Source: CAUPWF01 sp964367685 (GTDB lineage: Bacteria > Bacillota > Clostridia > Lachnospirales > Lachnospiraceae). From it: 49,500 nt of DNA. The stretch lies in NCBI GenBank assembly GCA_964367685.1, contig CAYIYM010000017.1:1-49500 (forward strand). Reading direction: 5' to 3'. This document shows, piece by piece, positions 9,437 through 18,312 of this stretch; position 1 is the first letter of the stretch, and each line of letters opens with the position of its first letter. The notes beneath the pieces were generated by a model. The model was given only the letters and a program-made list of their open reading frames with translations, was not told the origin of the DNA and did no database searches. A program made the translations under genes and the position numbers.

Positions 9437-11353
9437 TTACTGGGTAATCATTTCTAACAGTTCCTCGCCTGAGTAGAAGTATAAATCATGAATTTTCTCT
9501 GCAAAACTAATCGGAACATCGCCATAGAGCTCCCCAATTTTCAAATACTGAATCTGGTATGGTTGGTCTCCTGTGTTATTTGCCTTTGCTGTCATATATC
9601 CTATATTTAACCCTTCTGCTTCTGGAGAAGTTAAGATTGTTTCTAAATCAGCTTCCGCTATTTCCATAAACTCTGTATCCATATAAGAAAGCAAAGAACT
9701 AATGCTATAGCGTACTTCTTCATCATAGAATATAATATCATATTGGTCACCTAGACTTGACTCAATTGCCTGGACAGATTTATCGAGTTTAGAATACTCT
9801 GGTACAGGCTCTGTGTTAAAGTATAAATTCGCTGAAAGTAAGAATATAGCTGTACTTATCATTAATCCAGTTTTCTTATTCATTTCATCTATCAACAATG
9901 TAAACGACAGGAATAAGATTGGAATTACAATATTGTAGTATCTTCTAAGCATCCAATATAATTGTGGCGAATTTCCTGCATTGATAAACAAATACAGATA
10001 AATTGTAAGACACACAATCAAAAATCCACTTGCTAGAAACGGAATTTTTTTACGATTAATCAAGTTATTGTAATTGAATATCCCACCAATCAATACAATT
10101 GACGGGAATACTTGGAACAATAAATCCCATATAAATTCTTTATAAGTCATCAAGTTTCGATTATGAATGATCTGCATATGATAATCTTCTGGATTTACCA
10201 CATTATCATAAAACATGAAGAATGCTACTGTAACACCAAGCACTCCTATCCCTATCTTAAATAACTTGGAATAGAATATTGTGTCAATAATTTTACGTCC
10301 GCGAGACACAATCAATAGGCTGGCTATAATTGCAATCACTAGAAAAATAATTCCGTATTTTAGGATACTCATATCACTTGCTATAATTCGATCATAATAG
10401 ATATATCCTTCTTCTTTCATCAGCAAATACATTCCCATTGATAATATGGTGTATACAACTGCTGCCATCTTGCTCTTATATGCTATTACTAGTACACCAA
10501 TCAACCCAATTAGTAAATAGTCAATTCTTGACGTGTAGCAACTTAAGAATATAACCGCTAGTACCCACGAATCTTTATCTCTGTTTTCTAATAATAAATA
10601 TGCTATTAGAAGAATGTAAATCATTGCCCCTGGTTCACAAAATCCACCACGACCAAAAAACACACTAATTGGTGAAATAATAAAACTACCAACTAAGAGA
10701 AATCTTGAAAAGGACGGAATTCGCTCTCCTAACTTCTTCACAAGAAAATATAAGAGTGCTGTATTTAATAACATAATAGCTGTTTGTGCATAAAATGTAA
10801 TTGATTTATGAAATACTCCAAACAATGCCATAAAGTAGGCACCACCTGCATAAAAGTCACTTTCCAATCCAAGTTCGGTAAATTTCGTTCCATTTTGTAT
10901 ATCAGCATAACCTCCTGGAATCTCTAGTAGCCCCGAATCAATGAATTGATTTAATATTGGGTAAGTCTTATATGTAAACCCATCATTAATTAGGTTAAAT
11001 GCTTTAAATGTATATACCGATGGATCTTGTCGTATTTCAAGAATCGGTGCATAAACACCATACAAATAACCTGCTAAGAGTAAAATTCCTGCAATGGTGC
11101 ACAACTCAGCCCAGCTATCGATTTGAAACCACTTAAATCTCTGCATACAAATTGCTGCAACTGCCGAAAGTGCTATAATTCCGACTGCAACTGGTATCCC
11201 CCACGGAATGTGAATACTATTTACCACCACCCCTACAAGCGGCGCTAATATAAACAAACTTAACCCAAAACATAACATTGCACTACAGAATTGAAAGAAT
11301 TTGCACGTTCTTTTTTCTAGAAATTGCTCCTTTAATCTCATACTATTGTTCAT
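9437..11353 (-). CDS. GT-C type membrane glycosyltransferase (GacL-like, polyprenyl-phosphate sugar user)
   Basis: A large integral membrane protein with about a dozen or more hydrophobic segments and a C-terminal extracytoplasmic tail of about 110 residues. The first external loop carries EIRQDPSVYTF, with acidic residues placed as in GT-C enzymes that use polyprenyl-phosphate sugars outside the membrane. The longest frame begins at a TTG (11389), but the ATG at 11353 is a better start: it lies just before the preceding gene's stop at 11343 and has a GAGA-type site, giving 638 residues. With the GtrB-like and Wzx-like proteins next to it, it likely adds a side-chain sugar to the exported glycan. 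The class call is by topology and loop motif; the acceptor is inferred. Confidence 0.75.
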   Translation of the reverse strand: MNNSMRLKEQFLEKRTCKFFQFCSAMLCFGLSLFILAPLVGVVVNSIHIPWGIPVAVGIIALSAVAAICMQRFKWFQIDSWAELCTIAGILLLAGYLYGVYAPILEIRQDPSVYTFKAFNLINDGFTYKTYPILNQFIDSGLLEIPGGYADIQNGTKFTELGLESDFYAGGAYFMALFGVFHKSITFYAQTAIMLLNTALLYFLVKKLGERIPSFSRFLLVGSFIISPISVFFGRGGFCEPGAMIYILLIAYLLLENRDKDSWVLAVIFLSCYTSRIDYLLIGLIGVLVIAYKSKMAAVVYTILSMGMYLLMKEEGYIYYDRIIASDMSILKYGIIFLVIAIIASLLIVSRGRKIIDTIFYSKLFKIGIGVLGVTVAFFMFYDNVVNPEDYHMQIIHNRNLMTYKEFIWDLLFQVFPSIVLIGGIFNYNNLINRKKIPFLASGFLIVCLTIYLYLFINAGNSPQLYWMLRRYYNIVIPILFLSFTLLIDEMNKKTGLMISTAIFLLSANLYFNTEPVPEYSKLDKSVQAIESSLGDQYDIIFYDEEVRYSISSLLSYMDTEFMEIAEADLETILTSPEAEGLNIGYMTAKANNTGDQPYQIQYLKIGELYGDVPISFAEKIHDLYFYSGEELLEMITQ

Positions 11354-12386
11354 ACTTCTCTTGTCCCTCACGTTCTTTTTGTATCTCAATTAATCGATTA
11401 GCCAGTGCTTTTGCATCCCCTCTTTTTACGAAATAATGCATTTTATCTTCGTGGAACAACTCATGATTTGCATCACTATCGCCTAATACAACTGGTTTGT
11501 TCATTGCTTTATAGATATAAGTTTTTCCTGCAATGGTTCGATTCGCCTTACCTATTGTTGCATGAAAATGTCCCGCTAAACATAAGTCTGACATAGCAAT
11601 TTCTTTCGCCAGCTCTTCTTGATTAAGCCAAGGGATAAATCTTGCATTTTCAAAGGAATCTCCTTCTATATCCACAGCATTGTCAATCGGTCCTATAATG
11701 GTAAACTTTATATTCCTGTTATGTTCTAATAATCTAATTGCCTCTAAGATTACTTCTATTCCTTGTAACGGCAATATACTCCCAAAATACAGAACATTTA
11801 ATATCCGTTTATCTTCCACATAATTATAAAACATCGGGTTATAAATAGAAACATCTGCCTCCAAGTACAAAACCTTGAATTTTTCTTGTTCAACCTTAAA
11901 TTCTTGGACAAAGTAATCCCTATGTGCTTTTGTATCACACACAATATATTTCGCTTTACAAAGTGTTTTTTTGTCTATCCAATGCATACAGGAAGCCAAA
12001 ACTGAATTCTTCTTCACTTTCTTCCTATCATCCACCATAGTATCATAGATGGATATAAAAAAATCAATAATAATTTTATTACCTTTAATAAACGGGAAAA
12101 ACCCACAATATAATTGTGGGGCAAATCCAAAGAAAATATAATCGTATTTTTTGAAATTTGTAATAAGAAGTTTCCTATATGTATAACCTATTCTAGCGAT
12201 GTAACTACTGCTTTTCGAAGCAATTACATCGCAAGTCTCCGTCTCACTTTTTAGAAACTCTATTTCTTGTATATTTCTAATATAATCTGCATTTTTACTT
12301 GTAACAAAAAGTATTTTTTTATTTGCAACAATTTCTTTTAATAATTGTCTATTCATATTTTTAGAATCTAATCCCCTTCGCTCCAT
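11343..12386 (-). CDS. GT4-like (GT-B fold) glycosyltransferase
   Basis: Cytoplasmic glycosyltransferase of 347 residues. The N-terminal half begins KKILFVTS with Rossmann-like alternation. The C-terminal half has FGSILPLQGIEVILEAIRLL, FTIIGPIDN and KTYIYKAMNKPVVLGDSD, the usual donor-binding layout of GT4 family proteins. The start is uncertain: the ATG at 12386 overlaps the previous gene by 26 bases and has a weak GAGAAAG site, while an ATG at 12356 has no site but would remove the overlap. It likely adds one sugar to the growing lipid-linked chain; donor and linkage are unknown. It overlaps the GT-C gene downstream by 11 bases when the corrected start of that gene is used. Confidence 0.85.
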   Translation of the reverse strand: MERRGLDSKNMNRQLLKEIVANKKILFVTSKNADYIRNIQEIEFLKSETETCDVIASKSSSYIARIGYTYRKLLITNFKKYDYIFFGFAPQLYCGFFPFIKGNKIIIDFFISIYDTMVDDRKKVKKNSVLASCMHWIDKKTLCKAKYIVCDTKAHRDYFVQEFKVEQEKFKVLYLEADVSIYNPMFYNYVEDKRILNVLYFGSILPLQGIEVILEAIRLLEHNRNIKFTIIGPIDNAVDIEGDSFENARFIPWLNQEELAKEIAMSDLCLAGHFHATIGKANRTIAGKTYIYKAMNKPVVLGDSDANHELFHEDKMHYFVKRGDAKALANRLIEIQKEREGQEKYEQ

Positions 12387-13569
12387 TCACAAGCTTTCTC
12401 GCATCTAAGGTTGCACGTATTCTAATCCATCTGTCATGCTTACTACGTACTGCATGTAAAAGTATTTTCTTGTATTCACTTTCATATACTTCCTTAGAAA
12501 TATTTTTATAAATAAATAATAATTTATTTCGCACTACTTGATAAGTAAAAAATGGAGACCATTCTTTGCTACTTCCAGTATGTACATGACGAACAATTGA
12601 TTCTGGACAAAACATAAGCTTCTTGCCTGTCGCCTTCATTCGATATGATAAATCTGTATCTTCATAATACATAAAGAATCTTTCATCAAATCCACCGATT
12701 GCTATAAATTCATCTCTGCGCATAATAATTGAAGCACCACAACCACTTCCAATTTCATAAGGGGAATTGTATTTTTCACCATCTACTTGTCCGAAACCAA
12801 TGTCATAGCCATCGTACCAATCGTTAATTTCTGATCCTGCATTTTGAACAATGGTTTGTTTCAAAAATTCAATTTCTTCCTTTTTGAACTCAAATGTGTT
12901 TACTCCCATTTTCATTGGTAGACGGTCAAAATCAACAGAGAAATAATCATACTCATCTGGCTTTTCTAATACTTGGAACTCAATTTTATAATCTTTTACA
13001 CCTTGTATCAAGGGTACTTGGATTACACCATTGTCCAGACACTTCATTATAGGCTCATCACCATTAATCATCACATTGCTTGTCATTTTTGCATCGACAC
13101 AATGCTCTACTCCATTGATTATAATGTTACGAGCTATCTTCACGCCTTCTACCGTTGCAACATCTACGCGCAAGAAATCATAAAAGAATAGTAACTTAGA
13201 ATTTACAATTCCATATTCAGGATGCGCATCCATTTCACGCACTAATGGGTTTAACCAATTCTTATCTACTGAAGTATCATTATTTAATAGTACGATATAT
13301 GCTCCATCCGCATGTTCTACTCCTAAATTATTTCCACCTGCAAATCCTAGGTTTTCTTTACTTTCCACAATCTTTAAATGAAAGCCCGGCTCCTCATAAT
13401 TATTTCTAATATAGTCCAAAGAATCATCAGTCGATGCATTATCTACAAATACCACCTGAAAATCTTCTTTTGGAGTATCTAATTCTTTTAGTGACTTAAA
13501 TAAATTATCAATATATCTCTTTCCATTGTAATTTACTACAATGATAGATGCCTTATATGTGTAACTCAT
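12361..13569 (-). CDS. GT2 glycosyltransferase (WbbL-like) with a central insertion
   Basis: GT-A glycosyltransferase, probably building the polymer backbone. Visible motifs are KASIIVVNYNGKRY at the start, FVDNASTDDS, LLNNDTSVD, and near the end GGFDERFFMYYEDTDLSYR, the pattern of rhamnosyltransferase-like WbbL proteins. Between about residues 115 and 225 (corrected numbering) lies an extra beta-rich segment that splits the usual GT2 core and makes the protein about 100 residues longer than normal. The longest frame starts at a TTG (13605), but the ATG at 13569 has GAGG 9 bases upstream and places the GT2 fold at the N-terminus. It overlaps the upstream GT4 gene by 17 bases. Use of dTDP-rhamnose is inferred from the locus. 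Confidence 0.87.
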   Translation of the reverse strand: MSYTYKASIIVVNYNGKRYIDNLFKSLKELDTPKEDFQVVFVDNASTDDSLDYIRNNYEEPGFHLKIVESKENLGFAGGNNLGVEHADGAYIVLLNNDTSVDKNWLNPLVREMDAHPEYGIVNSKLLFFYDFLRVDVATVEGVKIARNIIINGVEHCVDAKMTSNVMINGDEPIMKCLDNGVIQVPLIQGVKDYKIEFQVLEKPDEYDYFSVDFDRLPMKMGVNTFEFKKEEIEFLKQTIVQNAGSEINDWYDGYDIGFGQVDGEKYNSPYEIGSGCGASIIMRRDEFIAIGGFDERFFMYYEDTDLSYRMKATGKKLMFCPESIVRHVHTGSSKEWSPFFTYQVVRNKLLFIYKNISKEVYESEYKKILLHAVRSKHDRWIRIRATLDARKLVNGAKGIRF

Positions 13570-14746
13570 GGAATAATGCCTCGTTTCTTTCATAAAATGT
13601 CTCAATCGAATAGTCGTTTGCCCTCTCTGAAGATACCTGAGCTAACTTCATTCGTAACTCATCATTTTCAATTAGGCGAGTGGTTTTCTCAATACATTCT
13701 TCTTCACTGTCCCACAAGAATCCATTCACACCCTCTTCTACTGTTTCAGTCTGACCACCTTTACGTATTACGACTGGTACCGCTCCGAAACTCATTGCTT
13801 CTACCGTTGTAATACCGAAATGTTCCATATTTTGTGGTTGTCTTTCATCATCCGCACCATAGCCTGTTCCATGCCAGAAAATTTTCGCTTGCTTGTATAG
13901 ATTGATTAATTCTGGAAATGGACAATTATCATGCACAAATACATTGTCGACTTGGCTAGCCAATCTCTTCACTTTATCTAGATATCTTAAATCGTTTACA
14001 TCATTTGAAACTGCACCAACCAAATGATATTCATAATCTTTAAACTTCTCATTGTTATTTACGAAAAATTTCACCATATCCACTTGCTTCTTACAATGTC
14101 CACCTACGAAGAACCTGCCTACGCTAATAATAATATTCCTCTTCTTCTCTTCTTCATATCTGCCTTCTATTTCCGCTTTCGAAAATACTGGCGGATAAAT
14201 AACACAATTTTTTTTATCTACTTTCCAGTATTTTTCTAGCCACTTATGTGTATATTTCGAATTGGCAATAAAAGAATCATAGCTTCTATAGTATACAATA
14301 TCATGAATAAAACGTATAGGTTTTAGTAGTCTTCGTGATGTTTCGTATGAGCGTCTAACTGGGAACATGCATCCATATAGATTTGTTTTCGCTTTTCCAA
14401 TATCATTAGATAGAAATTTAAAATTCACCATAATATCGTAATTTTTCACAAACTCTTCTATCATTTTCTTGTTTTTGCGTCTTTCGAAAATACTTCTTGC
14501 TGGGAGTTGTTCTATAGGCACCATTTTCGTGCACTTTAAATCCAAACCAAATTGTCTATTTACATCTTCGATTGTGAGATAATTTGGGTCATCAACACGT
14601 ATATCATTATAGTCATGTACTAAAATATCAATCTCCACATCGTAATTATAATATTCTTCCATAAATTGACACATATATCCCATATGCTTTTCACCGCCTC
14701 CAAGTGTTGCCACATATGGATTAAGCACTACTATTTTCTTCGTCAT
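13553..14746 (-). CDS. GT4 family glycosyltransferase
   Basis: A 397-residue GT-B glycosyltransferase. The N-terminal NPYVATLGGGEKHMGYM region provides the glycine-rich acceptor-side loop. The C-terminal half shows IISVGRFF, then KQVDMVKFF, YHLVGAVSN and the donor-site EHFGITTVEAMSFGAVPVV, where EHFGITTVEA is the EX7E motif of GT4 enzymes. An AGAGG site lies just before the ATG. The gene begins 9 bases after the Wzt-like gene ends and overlaps the next GT2, so it belongs to the same transcript. GT4 enzymes of such loci often use GDP-mannose, and ManC is encoded in the same operon, but the donor here is not proven. Confidence 0.9.
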   Translation of the reverse strand: MTKKIVVLNPYVATLGGGEKHMGYMCQFMEEYYNYDVEIDILVHDYNDIRVDDPNYLTIEDVNRQFGLDLKCTKMVPIEQLPARSIFERRKNKKMIEEFVKNYDIMVNFKFLSNDIGKAKTNLYGCMFPVRRSYETSRRLLKPIRFIHDIVYYRSYDSFIANSKYTHKWLEKYWKVDKKNCVIYPPVFSKAEIEGRYEEEKKRNIIISVGRFFVGGHCKKQVDMVKFFVNNNEKFKDYEYHLVGAVSNDVNDLRYLDKVKRLASQVDNVFVHDNCPFPELINLYKQAKIFWHGTGYGADDERQPQNMEHFGITTVEAMSFGAVPVVIRKGGQTETVEEGVNGFLWDSEEECIEKTTRLIENDELRMKLAQVSSERANDYSIETFYERNEALFHELHI

Positions 14747-14755
14747 AATAACCTC

Positions 14756-16036
14756 TTATTCTCCTACTGTTACTTCTACATCATCTAAATACACATAACC
14801 TTCTAGATTGATATTTTGTTTATTAAGTACTTGTATAATCATTGCATCAAATAACCAGCAATGTTGTTCGTGGTACGCCATCGTACCTGTTGCTACTGCT
14901 GGCGAAACACTATAGTATCCATCGATTAGTTTCGGCACTGTAAAATCAAATCGTACTACATATTCCTTGTTTTTCTCAAAAACTATTTCTTGTTCTACCA
15001 CAAATGTATTTGTTTGAAACACAATATGTCCTAATCTATCTTTCACTGTAAATCCAACTATTACTTCATTTACAAATTCTGTGCTCTTAATTTTAAACAG
15101 CATGCTGCAAGGGGTATCTGCATCCAAACTCTGGACTTTCTTTCCATCCTTGTCTAAAGTAAGTGTTCCTACAATATCCAGTAAATGATCCCCCATTACT
15201 TCCACATCGTTTAGAATTGGATCAAACACTAGACCCTCCAATGTTTCTGCTATATCAGTTATCACGCCACTTTCTGCTTGTTCTGCCCTATGTTCATTAA
15301 ATTTCGCTTCAATCATAAATGCACGAAACTCCTTCGTTACTTCTTTCGGATCCCCGTCACGAAGCATTACACCTTCATTGATCCAAATAACACGATCACA
15401 GAATTTGGCTATGGTATTTAGGTCATGAGACACAAAAATAAATGTTCTATCTTTTTTGAACTCTTCAATTTTACGGAAACACTTTCGTTGAAAACGGATA
15501 TCTCCTACTGCTAACGCTTCATCAACAATCAGCACATCTGGTTCCACACTAATTGCTACCGCAAATGCTAATCGCACAAACATACCACTTGAATACGTTT
15601 TTACTGGCTGATTAATATGTGCGCCTATATCTGCAAACTCTACAATGTCTTTTATCTTCTTTTCCATTTCTTCTTTTGGAATTCCAGATAACGTTCCTTG
15701 TAGATATATATTTTCCATTCCAGTGTATTCCCCATTAAATCCTGCCCCTAGTTCAAGCAGTGCCGAAACACGACCTTCTACATTAACAGTCCCCGATGAT
15801 GGCGATAGCACACCTGTAATAATTTTCAATAATGTTGATTTTCCACTACCATTTTTCCCTACAATTCCAAGTGATTCTCCCTTTTTCACTGTGAAATTAA
15901 TATCATCCAATGCAGCAAATGGTGTGTGGAATTGTTTTTTTCTGATAGAAAATGTTTCTTTAAATCTATCTAATTGTCTATCGTACAATTTATAGACTTT
16001 ACTTACATTTTCTACTATAATTGCATTTTCTGCCAT
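14756..16036 (-). CDS. ABC transporter ATPase for polysaccharide export with C-terminal Wzt domain
   Basis: Powers export of the lipid-linked glycan together with the permease encoded just upstream. The ATPase domain (about residues 5-240) has Walker A GKNGSGKST at 60-68, signature YSSGMFVRLAFA, Walker B DVLIVDEALAVGD and the switch histidine in FVSHD. Residues about 275-426 form an additional beta-rich domain of the Wzt C-terminal type, which in Gram-negative O-antigen exporters recognises the finished non-reducing end of the chain. At 426 residues it is much longer than the TagH-like minimum. Its presence suggests that chain ends carry a specific cap or residue. The start follows a strong GGAGG site. 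Confidence 0.94.
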   Translation of the reverse strand: MAENAIIVENVSKVYKLYDRQLDRFKETFSIRKKQFHTPFAALDDINFTVKKGESLGIVGKNGSGKSTLLKIITGVLSPSSGTVNVEGRVSALLELGAGFNGEYTGMENIYLQGTLSGIPKEEMEKKIKDIVEFADIGAHINQPVKTYSSGMFVRLAFAVAISVEPDVLIVDEALAVGDIRFQRKCFRKIEEFKKDRTFIFVSHDLNTIAKFCDRVIWINEGVMLRDGDPKEVTKEFRAFMIEAKFNEHRAEQAESGVITDIAETLEGLVFDPILNDVEVMGDHLLDIVGTLTLDKDGKKVQSLDADTPCSMLFKIKSTEFVNEVIVGFTVKDRLGHIVFQTNTFVVEQEIVFEKNKEYVVRFDFTVPKLIDGYYSVSPAVATGTMAYHEQHCWLFDAMIIQVLNKQNINLEGYVYLDDVEVTVGE

Positions 16037-16045
16037 AACACCCTC

Positions 16046-16837
16046 CTACAACACATCTGCAAACGATGGTTTTAATTTCTTGAATAAATGGATTCCAAAG
16101 ATATAAATAGCAACTGTAAATACCCAGAAATACAAAGTAATATATCCTCTCTCAAAGAACCAAACACCTTCTATAAAACTGTCTCTATATCCTGTAACCA
16201 CATAGTATAACGGATTTAATTTTAATATCATTCCTATCCAACTTGGAAAAATACTCAAATCATACATAATCGGTGTTAGCCATAGCGAAAACTGTAATGC
16301 AATACTTACGATTTGTGACATATCTTTAAAAAACACAACAATCGCAGACGTAATATACCCCACTCCTAGCGCTAACGCAAAAGTACAAAATGAGTAATAA
16401 ACTACTTGTATAATATAAATACTTGGTAATTCACCATGTAGCAAAAACACTAACACACCCATACCAATAAAGAAAATATGTACAAATGATGCACTTACAA
16501 CTTTTATTACTGGCAAAGAAGACACATTAAATATTACCTTCTTAATAATATAACTATATTCTACTACACTATTTGTTGCACTATTCAATGCATCATTGAA
16601 GAAAAACCAAGGTATAATTCCTGCAATCAAAAAAAGTAAGAATGGATAAGAGTCTCCCATTGGAGTGCTTCTCAAACCACTACCAAATATAAATGCATAG
16701 ATTAATATGGTAACACATGGCTGTACAAATGCCCATGTAATTCCTAGAAACGAGCCAGCATATCTACTCTTAAAATCATTTTTCGCAAGTTTATAAATTA
16801 GCTGCCTCTGCTTTATTAGTTCCAATAAAAATTTCAT
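16046..16837 (-). CDS. Polysaccharide ABC transporter permease (Wzm/TagG-like, ABC-2 family)
   Basis: A 263-residue membrane subunit with six predicted membrane segments, of the normal length for Wzm/TagG. The family signatures RYAGSFLGITWAFVQP near residue 25 and LNPLYYVVTGYRDS near the C-terminus are visible. Forms the exporter with the ATPase encoded 9 bases downstream. The ATG at 16837 has AAGGAG 7 bases upstream, and that site forms the edge of a tandem 12-bp repeat in the leader (see the repeat entry), an arrangement that may affect expression. Confidence 0.93.
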   Translation of the reverse strand: MKFLLELIKQRQLIYKLAKNDFKSRYAGSFLGITWAFVQPCVTILIYAFIFGSGLRSTPMGDSYPFLLFLIAGIIPWFFFNDALNSATNSVVEYSYIIKKVIFNVSSLPVIKVVSASFVHIFFIGMGVLVFLLHGELPSIYIIQVVYYSFCTFALALGVGYITSAIVVFFKDMSQIVSIALQFSLWLTPIMYDLSIFPSWIGMILKLNPLYYVVTGYRDSFIEGVWFFERGYITLYFWVFTVAIYIFGIHLFKKLKPSFADVL

Positions 16838-16847
16838 CCACTTACTC

Positions 16848-16883
16848 CTTTATCTAGCCCTTTATCTAGCCCTTTATCTAGCT
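16848..16883. repeat. Three tandem 12-bp units next to the wzm ribosome-binding site
   Basis: The plus-strand unit CTTTATCTAGCC occurs three times head to tail, the last copy differing by one base. Read on the minus strand, the array is GGGCTAGATAAA-type units ending in AAGGAG, the ribosome-binding site of the permease gene. It fills the space between the stop of the UDP-glucose dehydrogenase gene (16885) and that site. Confidence 0.9.
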
Positions 16884-16884
16884 C

Positions 16885-18135
16885 TTAATCACGTTGAAAT
16901 ACATCGCGTGTATACACTTTCTCTCTAACGTCATCTAACTTTTCATCATATCTATTCGCAATAATAGTATCACATAGATTCTTAAATTCATCTAAATCAT
17001 TCACTACCTTGCTTCCAAAAAATGTACTTCCATCTTCTAATGTTGGTTCATATATTATAACGATAGCACCCTTTGCTTTCACACGTTTCATAATCCCCTG
17101 AATACTGCTTTGTCTAAAATTGTCACTATTTGCCTTCATTGTCAATCGGTGCACTCCTATTACCACTTCTTTTTCTACACCCTTATCATAGGCATTCCTA
17201 CTACCATATTCATAATATCCTGCCATATGTAGTACACGATCTGCAATAAAATCTTTTCTTGTTCTATTTGATTCAACAATGGCACCAATCAAATTCTCTG
17301 GCACATCTTGATAATTCGCCAATAATTGTTTGGTGTCCTTTGGTAGGCAGTATCCACCATAGCCAAATGACGGATTATTATAATGAGTACCTATTCTTGG
17401 ATCCAATCCAATTCCTTTAATGATATTTGTTGAATCCAATCCCTTTACTTCTGCATATGTATCTAATTCATTGAAGAAACTTACACGTAATGCCAAATAT
17501 GTATTCGCAAATAATTTCACCGCTTCTGCTTCCGTAAATCCCATCACAAGAGTTTCTATTTCTTCTTTCATTGCACCGTCACATAATAATTGAATGAATG
17601 TTTCCGCCGCTTTCACTAATCTAGTGTCTGAAAGATCCGTTCCAACTATAATGCGAGATGGGTACAAGTTATCATATAATGCCTGCCCTTCACGCAAGAA
17701 TTCTGGACTAAATATAATATTTGTACACGAAAATTTTTCACGTACCTCTTTCGTATATCCCACAGGTATTGTAGATTTAATAATCATGATTGCCTCTTTA
17801 TTACACTTCAATACAGATTCAATCACTTGCTCTACCGCAGTTGTATCAAAAAAATTCTTCCCACTGTCATAATTAGTCGGCGCTGCAATCACCACATATT
17901 CCGCATCTTTGTATGCGTCTTCGGCATCCATAGTAGCTAACAAGTCTAATTCTTTCGTCACTATATACTGTTCTATTTCCGCATCAACAATTGGTGATTT
18001 TTTGCTATTGATCAAATTAACTTTTTCTTCCATTACATCTACAATTTTCACTTGATGGTGTTGCGCTAATAGTACAGCATTGGCTAAACCCACATATCCT
18101 GCGCCTGCTACAGCAATACGATATTTTCTATTCAT
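16885..18135 (-). CDS. ugd: UDP-glucose 6-dehydrogenase family nucleotide-sugar dehydrogenase
   Basis: Oxidises a UDP-hexose to the uronic acid, most likely UDP-glucose to UDP-glucuronate. The NAD site AGAGYVGLANA is at about residues 10-20, the conserved KSTIPVGYT near 120-128, FSPEFLREG near 142-150 and the catalytic cysteine C263 in GYGGYCLPKDTKQL. At 416 residues it has normal length. The start is set by GGAGGGACATTG before the ATG. It is the first gene after a well-placed promoter and so heads the export and assembly operon. The closely related UDP-ManNAc/GalNAc dehydrogenases are possible, but the YCLPKDT form and the absence of an epimerase gene nearby favour UDP-glucose. Confidence 0.9.
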   Translation of the reverse strand: MNRKYRIAVAGAGYVGLANAVLLAQHHQVKIVDVMEEKVNLINSKKSPIVDAEIEQYIVTKELDLLATMDAEDAYKDAEYVVIAAPTNYDSGKNFFDTTAVEQVIESVLKCNKEAIMIIKSTIPVGYTKEVREKFSCTNIIFSPEFLREGQALYDNLYPSRIIVGTDLSDTRLVKAAETFIQLLCDGAMKEEIETLVMGFTEAEAVKLFANTYLALRVSFFNELDTYAEVKGLDSTNIIKGIGLDPRIGTHYNNPSFGYGGYCLPKDTKQLLANYQDVPENLIGAIVESNRTRKDFIADRVLHMAGYYEYGSRNAYDKGVEKEVVIGVHRLTMKANSDNFRQSSIQGIMKRVKAKGAIVIIYEPTLEDGSTFFGSKVVNDLDEFKNLCDTIIANRYDEKLDDVREKVYTRDVFQRD

Positions 18136-18219
18136 TCAATGTCCCTCCTTCTTCTACTTGAACTTCAATTCACTTATTTATATATTAACAATTCAATTTC
18201 CATATAATTTCATCAGTAT

Positions 18220-18248
18220 ATTATAATCTATAACGCACCTTTCGTCTA
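18220..18248 (-). promoter_or_regulatory. Sigma-A-type promoter for the ugd-wzm-wzt operon
   Basis: On the minus strand TAGACG (18243-18248) and TATAAT (18220-18225) are 17 bases apart. The predicted transcript start lies about 78 bases upstream of the ugd ATG. It is the only good promoter seen between 18.3 kb and the terminator at 2.6 kb, so it may drive about 15 kb of genes. Confidence 0.65.
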
Positions 18249-18312
18249 TCTTTTTATGATTACTAGATATGATCGAAATACTTCTGTAACGGACAAACAT
18301 CTACTACTCTAC

